Made by a program: the position numbers and the translations under genes. Positions 7,931-16,092 of a DNA stretch of 18,605 nt are shown here, piece by piece. Origin of the DNA: Lachnospiraceae bacterium UBA1760 (GTDB lineage Bacteria > Bacillota > Clostridia > Lachnospirales > Lachnospiraceae); the NCBI GenBank assembly GCA_002314775.1, contig DCHE01000089.1, forward strand, positions 1 to 18,605, given 5' to 3'. How positions within the stretch are numbered: position 1 is the first letter of the stretch; each line of letters begins with the position of its first letter. Below the pieces are notes generated by a model. That model was given only the letters and a program-made list of their open reading frames with translations, made no database searches and was not told the DNA's origin.

Positions 7931-10900
7931 CAGTCTTTGGCCGCTTATATTCATTGCGGCTATACCAGTTATTATAATTTTATATCTGCTCAAGCCAAAG
8001 GGAAAGGACGAGGAGATTCCATCCAACATTTTGTGGGAGAGACTCTTCAGAAATACCCAGTCAAAGACTTTTTTTGAGAAGTTTGTTCACAACATACTTA
8101 TGTATATTCAGATTGTGATTATGCTTCTTCTTATTTTTGCGCTTATGGCTCCATTTATAAAAACTAATGGTAAGAAGGGCCAAAATGTCATCCTTCTTCT
8201 TGATGCAAGTGGAAGTATGCAGCATAAAGGTAAGGATAACGTGGAGCGTTTCGACGTGGCTGTAGATAGGGCGATTTCCATCGTTGAGGAAAATGAAGGC
8301 GCAAGCTTCACAATTATAAAGGTCACAGATAAGTCGAGCATGCTTCTGTCAAACTGTAGTGACAGATCTCTTATAAAAAAGACCTTAAATAGCATGGAAT
8401 GCACGGACCTCACGGTGGACGTGGAGGATGCAATCAGTGTTGTTAAGAATATTTACGAGAGTAAAGAGGAAGAAAAAAAGCCAAGGGTAGTGGTTCTTAC
8501 AGACGATGAAGGCTTGGCAGGAGAATTCGGCGAGAAGTTTGACGCAGATGTCTATAGTTGTGGAGAAACCGCCCAGAATATTTCGATAGACTATCTTTCA
8601 ATTGCCAAAAAGGATGGCAAGAGAAGTGCAGTGATTTCAGTCACAAATTATGGAGAAAGTAAAGCCAGCTTCGATGCTGCAATATATGACTCGGAGGGAA
8701 ATATTACTTCAATGTCGACAAACTCTGTTGAGGCAGGTAAGAGCAGCCTTGTTATTTTCGACGAAGTTCCTGACTCTATAAACTATTACAAGGCAGAGCT
8801 TTCGGACATCGAGTTTGAAGGTGGAGAAGCAGACAGTCTTGATAAGGATAATGAGACTTATTATATTAATTCGGAAGAGGAAAAGATAAGTGCAGCATTA
8901 GTCAGCAGTGGAAATACATTTATCGAGAAGGCCTTTACTGCAATCACAGGTGAAAAGGTTACAAGAGTTGAAAATGACAGTAATCTTTCGAAGGATGAGT
9001 ATAGCTTTGTAATATATGATTCCTCCTACAATCCAGTTTACAACAACCTGAACAGACTGGTTTTTCACGGAAAAGAGGGAAAGAAGGAAGAGCTTAAGAA
9101 CTGTGTTGTAAGCTTTACTGAGGGGAAGCTTACAAATGGAATTGGCACCTTCAGCATTGGTGTTAACAGTGTGATAAGCTATGACCTTCCTGACTGGGCT
9201 ATTGGTTGTATAAAGGCTAACGACAGTATTGTTGGATACTACGGTGAGCATGACGGGATAAAGGAGATTGTGCTTGGTTTTGACATTAGAGAGTCAGATT
9301 TTGCACTTTCTGCAGAGTATCCGATGTTCATGGCAAACTGTATAAACTATCTTGGCGGCAGTGGAATACTAGCAGAGAATTATCTTAAGGCAGGAGAAAA
9401 TGTACTGCTAAATCCTACTGCGGATAAGCTTACATTTTCGGCTGACAATACAGATAACTCAGGAATCTGCTCAGTAGAAAGAGGAGAGGATAAGGAATAC
9501 TACTATGTAAAATTCCATATCGACGAGGAGTCAGATGGTAAAAAAATGTGCGCCGGCTATAAAAGTGCAGGAGACAATTCATTAATCAGTGTTAAGAAGA
9601 GCATTAGAAACCTTCTTCTTATAATTGCGCTTATACTGCTTCTGCTTGAGGGCTTCATTTTTGTAAGACAGATGAATTACAGGGGGAAATTCTACTACGC
9701 GGTAAGAGCTGTGCTTGTTTTAGCTATTGCACTCGCTATATCCGGAGTTGGTATTTCTAAAAAGAGCAATGCAGTCACAACTATATTTGTTGTGGATGTC
9801 TCAGAGAGTAATTCGGATAATATAGATGAGATGTCTGAGTATATCAGAAAGGCGGTAAGTGAGAAGCCTAAGGACAATAAATTCGGAATAGTAACCTTTG
9901 GAAAGAATCAGGCTGTTGAGCAGTTTGTGACGGTTGAGAAGAGCTTTGTTCAGTTTATGTCATACCCGGACAATACTGCAACAAATATTCAGTCGGCGAT
10001 GGAGAGAGCGCTTTCTATGATAGATTCCTCTGAGGCTGGTCGAATTGTAATTATGACCGATGGAAAAGAGACAAAGGGCGATATAAATAATATTAACTCA
10101 GCTATGTTAAACAGCAATGTTGAGATGACTGCAGTCAAATATAAGTCTGAGATAGGAAAGGATGCATTTATTAGTAATGCGGAGCTGCCAGGATATCTTC
10201 ATAAGGGAGATAAATACAAGCTGTCCGTAAGCGTTGAAAGTAATTATGAGACAGAGGCAGTGCTTTACCTTAGAGCCGGAAGTAAGGTGGCTGCAGAGAA
10301 AAAGGTGCATCTTATAAAGGGATCAAACCAGTTTGTGTTCGACCTTGTGGTAATGGATGACACTATGGAGAGCTATACACTGGAGGTGGCAGCAGAGGGA
10401 GACACTCTGGATAAGAACAATTCCTATGCAGTTTACTCTATGGTTGAGAGTACTCCTAGAGTTCTTGTGATATCAGGAAGCAGGGAGAACAGCAAAAACT
10501 TTGAGTCTATGCTCAAGGCTATGGATGCAGATTTTACAGTTCTTGGAGCTAAAAATGCCCCTTCAACCTTAAATGAAATGCTGAGGTATAAAACCATTAT
10601 TCTTGAGAATACCTTCAGAAAGGATTTGCCGGAGGGGTTCTTAGAGAATATTGACAGCTATGTCAAGGACTATGGCTGCGGTCTGATTATGACCGGAGGC
10701 GAGGACAGCTTTGCCATGGGAGGATACAGGGATACTGAGATAGAAGATATCCTTCCTGTTTATATGGATATAAAAAGCGAAAATGAAATTCCAAGCATGG
10801 CTATGATAATGGTTATCGACCACTCAGGAAGTATGATAAGCCCGGCAGGTGATGGAACAAATGCCACAAATCTTGACGTGGCAATCCAGGCTGCCTGCGA

Positions 10901-12395
10901 TGCAGTAGATAATTTAAGAGAAACAGATTACGTTGGTGTTTTGACCTTTGATGACAGATACTCATGGCAGGTTGAACCAGTTCAGGCTTATGACAAGGAG
11001 GCAATTAAGAAAGAAATTCAGACTATCAATGATGGTGGTGGCACGACAATAAAGCCAGCCCTTGCAGAGGCATATAACAAGATAGTAGGTATCGATGTAC
11101 AGATTAAGCATCTTATCCTTCTCACAGACGGTATGGGTGAGACTGATAACTTTACTGATGTGACAGATAAGATAAGTAATGCAGGGGTGACTTTGTCTAC
11201 GGTTGCAGTTGGCGATGAGTCAGACACAAGGCTTCTTGAAAAGCTCGCAAATGACTGCAAGGGAAGATACTATTTTGCAGATATATCTGAGGACATTCCT
11301 AAGATATTTGCACAGGAGGTATTTCTCAGCAGTGAGTCCTATATTCAAAATGGTAACTTTAGCCTTTGCGTAAATAACAGAAATGATATTACTAAAAACC
11401 TGTTTGAAGCAGGCTGGCCTAATATTCTTGCTTATATCAAGGCTACTCCAAAGCAGACCACAAGTATTCTTATTGAGTCTGAGGAGGGCGACCCGATACT
11501 CTCAACCATAAGGTACGGACTTGGCTATGCGGTTGCCTGGAACACAGATGTTTCCGGAGCCTGGACAGTATCTTACTCAGGAAATGAGGATTATGTACAG
11601 CTTTGGAAAAGGATTATCGATTTCTCTGAGGGTGGAGACGGAGCCTTTGAGGATGAGGCGGTAGTTGAGAGAGTGTCAGGAAAAACAATGATTCGATACA
11701 CTGCTGTAAACTACACAGAGGATACGGAGATTAAGGCCTTCTACACAAAGCCAAATGGCGAGAAGGAGGAGATTACCCTAAAATGTACTGCACCTTCCTT
11801 GTACGAGGCAGAGCTTCCTTCAGAGGATATTGGCTTGTACAATATTAACCTTAGAAGAGAGGATGCCTCGGGAGTTACAAACAGCATTAACACTGCTGCC
11901 GTTGTACAGTTCTCTGAGGAATACAGATTTGATATCAGCAGCGATTCCTTCGACAATTATATCGCTAAAAATGGTAAGCTTTTAACTGATACCAGCGAGG
12001 TTTGGAAAAAAACAGATACTGCTGGAAGAAAGGATTATTCACTTAGAACATTTTTTATTATTCTCGCAATAATACTTTTTATTCTGGATATTGCCTTTAG
12101 AAGGTTTGGTTATGAACCAAATTTCGCTATGTTAAAGAAAATCTTTGGTAAAAAGAGAATTAAGCCTGCTGAGGCTGAAGCGATTAATAATAAAGAAAAG
12201 AATATTGATAAAGAAGAAGCTGAGGATAATGGCATGAAGGATATCGAAAAGGATATCCAAAAAGATAGCAAAAAGAGTAGCGAAAAGAGTAGCAAAAAAG
12301 ATAGCAAAAAGGGTGGCAAAAAGGACGCAAAGCCTGAGCCTAAGGGCCTTGATACCTCAGCCTTACTCAAGAAGAAGGATGACAGAAACATATAA
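7920..12395 (+). CDS. BatA/VWA giant fusion with three VWA domains and amidotransferase-like domain
   Basis: A 1491-residue membrane protein closing the operon. The N-terminus is a BatA-type module: two helices (about 6-24 and 60-77), then VWA domain 1 with DASGS at 95-99 and a further outside region to about 560. Helices near 564-582 and 591-612 flank a short basic loop (RQMNYRGK). Next come VWA domain 2 (DVSES from residue 626, MTDGKE later), an amidotransferase-like segment (about 846-945; RVLVISGS, CGLIMTGGEDSFAMGGY), VWA domain 3 (DHSGS from 967, LLTDGMGE), a beta-rich part, a last helix (about 1377-1394) and a Lys-rich tail. The three domains each keep DxSxS. In relatives the two halves are usually separate proteins, so this looks like a natural fusion joined near residue 583-590. 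Start ATG 7920 has only a weak GAGAG site at 7909-7913, inside DUF58. Topology predicts the domains outside and the tail inside. Confidence 0.9.
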   Translation: MTFSSLWPLIFIAAIPVIIILYLLKPKGKDEEIPSNILWERLFRNTQSKTFFEKFVHNILMYIQIVIMLLLIFALMAPFIKTNGKKGQNVILLLDASGSMQHKGKDNVERFDVAVDRAISIVEENEGASFTIIKVTDKSSMLLSNCSDRSLIKKTLNSMECTDLTVDVEDAISVVKNIYESKEEEKKPRVVVLTDDEGLAGEFGEKFDADVYSCGETAQNISIDYLSIAKKDGKRSAVISVTNYGESKASFDAAIYDSEGNITSMSTNSVEAGKSSLVIFDEVPDSINYYKAELSDIEFEGGEADSLDKDNETYYINSEEEKISAALVSSGNTFIEKAFTAITGEKVTRVENDSNLSKDEYSFVIYDSSYNPVYNNLNRLVFHGKEGKKEELKNCVVSFTEGKLTNGIGTFSIGVNSVISYDLPDWAIGCIKANDSIVGYYGEHDGIKEIVLGFDIRESDFALSAEYPMFMANCINYLGGSGILAENYLKAGENVLLNPTADKLTFSADNTDNSGICSVERGEDKEYYYVKFHIDEESDGKKMCAGYKSAGDNSLISVKKSIRNLLLIIALILLLLEGFIFVRQMNYRGKFYYAVRAVLVLAIALAISGVGISKKSNAVTTIFVVDVSESNSDNIDEMSEYIRKAVSEKPKDNKFGIVTFGKNQAVEQFVTVEKSFVQFMSYPDNTATNIQSAMERALSMIDSSEAGRIVIMTDGKETKGDINNINSAMLNSNVEMTAVKYKSEIGKDAFISNAELPGYLHKGDKYKLSVSVESNYETEAVLYLRAGSKVAAEKKVHLIKGSNQFVFDLVVMDDTMESYTLEVAAEGDTLDKNNSYAVYSMVESTPRVLVISGSRENSKNFESMLKAMDADFTVLGAKNAPSTLNEMLRYKTIILENTFRKDLPEGFLENIDSYVKDYGCGLIMTGGEDSFAMGGYRDTEIEDILPVYMDIKSENEIPSMAMIMVIDHSGSMISPAGDGTNATNLDVAIQAACDAVDNLRETDYVGVLTFDDRYSWQVEPVQAYDKEAIKKEIQTINDGGGTTIKPALAEAYNKIVGIDVQIKHLILLTDGMGETDNFTDVTDKISNAGVTLSTVAVGDESDTRLLEKLANDCKGRYYFADISEDIPKIFAQEVFLSSESYIQNGNFSLCVNNRNDITKNLFEAGWPNILAYIKATPKQTTSILIESEEGDPILSTIRYGLGYAVAWNTDVSGAWTVSYSGNEDYVQLWKRIIDFSEGGDGAFEDEAVVERVSGKTMIRYTAVNYTEDTEIKAFYTKPNGEKEEITLKCTAPSLYEAELPSEDIGLYNINLRREDASGVTNSINTAAVVQFSEEYRFDISSDSFDNYIAKNGKLLTDTSEVWKKTDTAGRKDYSLRTFFIILAIILFILDIAFRRFGYEPNFAMLKKIFGKKRIKPAEAEAINNKEKNIDKEEAEDNGMKDIEKDIQKDSKKSSEKSSKKDSKKGGKKDAKPEPKGLDTSALLKKKDDRNI
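12261..12332 (+). repeat. 12-bp in-frame repeat in Lys-rich tail
   Basis: Six 12-base units encode KDSK, KSSE, KSSK, KDSK, KGGK and KDAK (residues about 1448-1471 of the VWA fusion). The units at 12261-12272 and 12297-12308 are identical. They form a basic, probably disordered cytoplasmic tail. Confidence 0.75.
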
Positions 12396-12415
12396 TATAA
12401 ACATATAATTGTTGC

Positions 12416-12444
12416 TCGACAAAATAAGCACTTATTGGTAAAAT
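12416..12444 (+). promoter_or_regulatory. Promoter of nitroreductase-topB unit
   Basis: TCGACA (12416-12421, one mismatch to consensus -35), a 17-base spacer, and TAAAAT (12439-12444) preceded by TGG, giving an extended -10. Transcription would start near 12451, about 33 bases before the ATG. No terminator hairpin is seen between the VWA gene and this promoter, so some read-through from the operon is possible. Confidence 0.65.
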
Positions 12445-12483
12445 AGAGACAGCAAAAAAGTACGGTTACTGGAGGATTATATT

Positions 12484-13026
12484 ATGGAGTTTAGAGAAGT
12501 AGTAGAAAAGAGAAGAAGTGTCAGAAGATTTACCGATGAGCTTGTTAGCCATGAGGTTCTTGAGGATATTGTTAGTGTTGCAAGATATTCACCTTCATGG
12601 AAGAATACACAGACAGTAAGATACATTGTAATTGAGGATAAGGCGATTATCGAGAAGATTGCAAATGACTGTGTTATCGACTTTGAGTACAATAAGAATA
12701 CTCTTCTTAAGTCAAATCAGATGGTTATTATTGCAACTGTAGCCGGAAGATGCGGATATGAGAGAGACGGTTCATTTACAACCTCTAAGAAGGAAGGCTG
12801 GGAGATGTTTGATGCTGGTATTGCAGCACAGACCTTCTGTCTTGCTGCAGCAGAGAAGGGAGTCGGAACCTGTATTATGGGTATATTTGATCCTGAGAAG
12901 GTTGGAGAGGCAATCAGTATCCCAGAGGGACAGATTGTATCAGCGATAATACCAATTGGATATCCAAAGTTTGAGCCAGACAAGACTCCAAGAAAGGAAG
13001 TTGAGGCACTTATTTCGTATAGATAA
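12484..13026 (+). CDS. Nitroreductase family protein
   Basis: A 180-residue FMN-dependent NAD(P)H oxidoreductase of the nitroreductase fold. The N-terminal EVVEKRRSVRRFTDE carries the Arg/Ser residues that bind the FMN phosphate; SWKNTQ near 39-44 is the usual active-site stretch that starts SPSxxNxQ in relatives; AAEKGVGTCIMG near 120-132 is the typical glycine-rich part, and IPIGYPKFEP near the C-terminus is the family's GYP motif. Length is normal for the short single-domain group. GGAGG at 12471-12475 is eight bases from the ATG. It is followed after 40 bases by topB, probably on the same transcript. The physiological substrate (nitro compound, quinone or flavin) cannot be told. Confidence 0.93.
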   Translation: MEFREVVEKRRSVRRFTDELVSHEVLEDIVSVARYSPSWKNTQTVRYIVIEDKAIIEKIANDCVIDFEYNKNTLLKSNQMVIIATVAGRCGYERDGSFTTSKKEGWEMFDAGIAAQTFCLAAAEKGVGTCIMGIFDPEKVGEAISIPEGQIVSAIIPIGYPKFEPDKTPRKEVEALISYR

Positions 13027-13066
13027 TAAAGTACGTGTAAGGAAGAATTAGGAAGAAGAATTAGAT

Positions 13067-15145
13067 TTGAAAAGTTTATTTATAGCTGAGAAGCCTAGTG
13101 TTGCGGAAGCATTTGCAAAGGCTTTAGGTGTAAATGTTTCAAACAAAAGCGCAGGTTATCTTGAGCAGGGAGACTATGTGGTTACATGGTGTGTAGGACA
13201 TCTTGTGAAGCTGAGTTATCCGGAGGTTTACGATCCTGCGCTAAAAAAATGGTCTATGGAGACCATTCCATTTATACCTGAAGAATACAAATACGAGCTG
13301 ATACCTGAGACCAGCAGACAGTTTAAGGTTGTTGAGAGGCTTCTGAATAGAGATGATGTTGAAAAAATATATGTCTGCACTGACTCCGGACGCGAGGGAG
13401 AGTATATATACCGACTTGTTGATATGATGGCTAAGGTCAGTGATACCAAGGATAAGAGAAGGGTATGGATTGACTCGCAGACAGAGGAGGAAATTAATAG
13501 AGGAATTAAAGAGGCGCTTCCTCTTGCCGACTATGATAACCTTAGTACAGCTGCATACTTAAGAGCAAAAGAGGATTACCTCATGGGTATTAATTTTTCA
13601 AGAGCTTTAACACTTAAGTACAGTTATGCTATAAGGCAGTATCTTGGTACTGATAAGTGTGTAATAGCTGTTGGCCGAGTTATGACCTGCGTTCTGGGAA
13701 TGATTGTAAAAAGAGAGCGAGAGATACGAGACTTTGTTGTAACTCCATTTTACAGGGTAGTAGCTAAGGTTAAAGGCAAGGATATAGAGGAGTATTTCGA
13801 GGCCGAGTGGAAGGCGGTTGCCGGAAGTCGTTACTTTGAGACACCGATGCTCTACAAGGAAAATGGCTTTAAAAAGCGCGAGGATGCAGAGGCACTTATT
13901 GCATTTCTAAAGCAGCCGGAGCCGGTTCAGATGATAGTTAATTCTGTTGAGAAAAAGAAGGAAAAGAAGAATCCTCCGATGCTCTACAACCTGGCCGAGC
14001 TTCAGAATGACTGCTCCGCACTTTTTAAGATTAGTCCTTCGGAGACGCTTGCAGTTGTGCAGGAGCTCTATGAGAAGAAGCTTGTAACCTATCCGAGAAC
14101 TGATGCCAGAGTATTATCGACTGCGGTAGCTAAGGAGATTGGAAAGAATATAGCAGGACTTAAAAACTTTGCTCCAGTGGCACATTTTGCTGCAAACATC
14201 TATGATAATGGTGGATACAAGGGAGTTGCAAAGTCAAAGTATGTAAATGACAAGCAGATTACAGACCACTACGCAATCATACCAACTGGTCAGGGTCTGA
14301 GTAATCTTAAGTCACTTGATTCGCTGAAGCAGAAGGTTTATGAGCTTATTACGAGAAGATTTCTCAGCATATTCTATCCACCAGCAGAGTATACAAAGAT
14401 TGCTCTTATATTAGACAGAAATGGTGAGAAGTTCTTTGCGAATTTCAAGAGGCTTACAAAACCAGGATATCTTCAGATAGCTGATGTGAATTTTGGAAAG
14501 AAGCAGGCTGATAAGGCCGTAGAGAATGGAAAGCAAGCTGGTAATTCTGATACAGGTAATGCAGATAGTGATTCTAAGGGAGATGACTCCGAGGAGAAGG
14601 CCGGAAAGGCAAGTGATGAGCTTCTTGAAAAGATTTCTAATCTTAAGAAGGGTGATATACTTGATGTATCAGGCTTTGATATAAGGGAAGGAAAGACTTC
14701 TCCACCAAAGAGATATACATCTGGTACACTTATACTTGCGATGGAAAATGCCGGTCAGCTTATCGAGGATGAAGAATTGAGAGCACAGATTAAGGGCTCA
14801 GGAATTGGAACCTCTGCGACGAGAGACAGTATTATCACAAAGCTTGTCAATAACAAGTATATAGGACTTAACAAAAAGACTCAGATTGTCACGCCGACAT
14901 TTTTGGGAGAAATTATCTATGATGTTGTGCTATACTCAATAAATGGTCTATTACGTGCGGACCTTACCGCAAGCTGGGAAAAGGGACTTGACGGAGTTGC
15001 AGGCGGATCAATATCTGAGGACGAATATACCGGAAAGCTCTATGATTATGTGAGAAAATACACCGACTTTGTAAAGGGCGTTAATAATCAGAATGGCATG
15101 CGTTATATATTTGATAAAACAAAGCCATTTTATTCTAAGAAATAA
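13067..15145 (+). CDS. topB: DNA topoisomerase III (type IA)
   Basis: A 692-residue type IA topoisomerase, which relaxes or decatenates DNA by passing a strand through a transient single-strand break. The start is TTG 13067: the next residues, KSLFIAEKPSVAEAF, are the conserved first strand and motif of the Toprim domain, so a later start would break the enzyme. The ribosome site is poor (GGAAG at 13051-13055, 11 bases away). Toprim acidic motif TDSGREGE is at about 105-112, the TopB form of TDADREGE. The catalytic Tyr is Y342 in VTYPRTDA. A Ser/Asp/Glu-rich insert lies at about 479-525. The C-terminus has the usual SGTLILAMENAGQLIEDEEL and GIGTSATRDSIITKL motifs and ends without zinc fingers, normal for compact Firmicutes TopB. 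It may also be annotated as plasmid-type topoisomerase. Confidence 0.93.
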   Translation: MKSLFIAEKPSVAEAFAKALGVNVSNKSAGYLEQGDYVVTWCVGHLVKLSYPEVYDPALKKWSMETIPFIPEEYKYELIPETSRQFKVVERLLNRDDVEKIYVCTDSGREGEYIYRLVDMMAKVSDTKDKRRVWIDSQTEEEINRGIKEALPLADYDNLSTAAYLRAKEDYLMGINFSRALTLKYSYAIRQYLGTDKCVIAVGRVMTCVLGMIVKREREIRDFVVTPFYRVVAKVKGKDIEEYFEAEWKAVAGSRYFETPMLYKENGFKKREDAEALIAFLKQPEPVQMIVNSVEKKKEKKNPPMLYNLAELQNDCSALFKISPSETLAVVQELYEKKLVTYPRTDARVLSTAVAKEIGKNIAGLKNFAPVAHFAANIYDNGGYKGVAKSKYVNDKQITDHYAIIPTGQGLSNLKSLDSLKQKVYELITRRFLSIFYPPAEYTKIALILDRNGEKFFANFKRLTKPGYLQIADVNFGKKQADKAVENGKQAGNSDTGNADSDSKGDDSEEKAGKASDELLEKISNLKKGDILDVSGFDIREGKTSPPKRYTSGTLILAMENAGQLIEDEELRAQIKGSGIGTSATRDSIITKLVNNKYIGLNKKTQIVTPTFLGEIIYDVVLYSINGLLRADLTASWEKGLDGVAGGSISEDEYTGKLYDYVRKYTDFVKGVNNQNGMRYIFDKTKPFYSKK

Positions 15146-15149
15146 TAAA

Positions 15150-15183
15150 ATGATAACATAGCTTAAGAAAAACATCTTATCAT
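15150..15183. repeat. Imperfect inverted repeat in front of hexapeptide gene
   Basis: ATGATAACAT (15150-15159) and ATCTTATCAT (15174-15183) pair with one mismatch across a 14-base loop. With no T run after it and few G/C pairs it is a poor terminator for topB. It abuts the TATAAT at 15190 and covers the expected -35 area, so an operator is possible. Confidence 0.35.
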
Positions 15184-15189
15184 GTGGCA

Positions 15190-15195
15190 TATAAT
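15190..15195 (+). promoter_or_regulatory. Candidate -10 for hexapeptide gene
   Basis: A consensus TATAAT sits 35 bases before the ATG at 15230. No good -35 is present at 16-18 bases upstream (the region reads AGAAAA), so the promoter would need an activator or be weak. Confidence 0.35.
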
Positions 15196-15229
15196 ATATG
15201 ATGAGATATAGGATGAGAGGAAATAAGAC

Positions 15230-15922
15230 ATGGGAAATAATGATTTAGTAAAGATTGAGAATATGTATGATTTAAGCCATACAATGGCAGCAGAGCTCCT
15301 TAAGGGACTTACCTATCCATGGGAGGCACTTCCACATATTGGAAGCTTAATAAAGAAGCTTGGTGAGACACTTGCAAGCGAGGAGTATGTTAAGCGCGGC
15401 GAGGATATCTGGATTCATAAGGACGCAAAGGTATTTGATTCTGCCTATATCAATGGACCATGTATTATAGGTAAGGGAACAGAGGTAAGACAGTGTGCAT
15501 TTATAAGAGGAAATGCATTAGTTGGTGAGAATTGTGTTGTGGGTAATTCTACAGAGCTTAAGAACGTTATCCTTTTTGATAATGTTCAGGTTCCACATTA
15601 TAATTACGTGGGAGATTCTATTCTCGGCTACAAGTCGCACATGGGTGCTGGTTCAATCACATCAAATGTTAAGAGTGATAAGACACTTGTAGTTGTTAAG
15701 GGCTACAATGAATATGCAGATATTAGGCTTGAGACAGGACTTAAGAAGTTCGGCGCGATGCTTGGTGACTTTGTTGAGGTTGGATGTAACAGTGTACTTA
15801 ATCCAGGATCAGTTATTGGCAGCCATTCTAATATCTATCCTCTTTCACCAATCAGAGGCTTTGTTCCATCAAACAGCATTGTTAAGACTGGCAACATAAT
15901 TGTGCCAAAGACAGAAGAGTAA
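15230..15922 (+). CDS. Left-handed beta-helix (hexapeptide) protein, GlmU-C-like
   Basis: A 230-residue protein with a helical N-terminal part (about 1-55) followed by a left-handed beta-helix of hexapeptide repeats (about 58-220; WIHKDAKVFDSAYINGPCIIGKGTEVRQCAFI, GNALVGENCVVGNSTELKNVI, then a GYKSHMGAGSITSNV turn). The layout is like the acetyltransferase half of GlmU and related sugar-nucleotide transferases. Database entries of this type are often labelled UDP-N-acetylglucosamine pyrophosphorylase, but there is no nucleotidyltransferase domain here, so that label would be misleading. It is best called an acyltransferase-like protein of unknown acceptor. AGAGG at 15216-15220 is nine bases upstream of the ATG. 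A strong terminator follows, so it may be a single-gene unit. Confidence 0.85.
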   Translation: MGNNDLVKIENMYDLSHTMAAELLKGLTYPWEALPHIGSLIKKLGETLASEEYVKRGEDIWIHKDAKVFDSAYINGPCIIGKGTEVRQCAFIRGNALVGENCVVGNSTELKNVILFDNVQVPHYNYVGDSILGYKSHMGAGSITSNVKSDKTLVVVKGYNEYADIRLETGLKKFGAMLGDFVEVGCNSVLNPGSVIGSHSNIYPLSPIRGFVPSNSIVKTGNIIVPKTEE

Positions 15923-15930
15923 TGAATAAT

Positions 15931-15985
15931 ACGCCAGGAAGGTCATCATAAGGAGTAGCTTATTATGGGCTTGCCTGGCGTTTTT
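15931..15985 (+). terminator. Rho-independent terminator after hexapeptide gene
   Basis: ACGCCAGG (15931-15938) pairs with CCTGGCGT (15974-15981), followed by a T run. The stem continues with AAG/CTT around one bulged G, and an inner arm (CATCATAA with TTATTATG, one mismatch) makes a long hairpin. It lies nine bases past the stop codon. Confidence 0.9.
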
Positions 15986-16092
15986 CTGTAAGCATTTTGA
16001 TTGTGACAGGGACGAGAAATATGTGGCATACAGTGATAGGCATAAAATGAGAAGCTGTTGAGGTTTTTTAAAAGAGGCCGTTGAGGTATTAT

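Noticed and set aside
12396..12411. A terminator between the VWA fusion and the nitroreductase promoter
   Set aside because: The stretch is A+T-rich without a stem-loop, so no terminator can be supported.
13376..13402. TDSGREGE as a damaged Toprim motif in the topoisomerase
   Set aside because: TopB proteins normally have TDAGREGE-like sequences rather than TDADREGE, so it is normal for this branch.
15230..15922. Calling the hexapeptide protein GlmU
   Set aside because: It lacks the N-terminal uridylyltransferase domain and is half the length; only the beta-helix part is similar.
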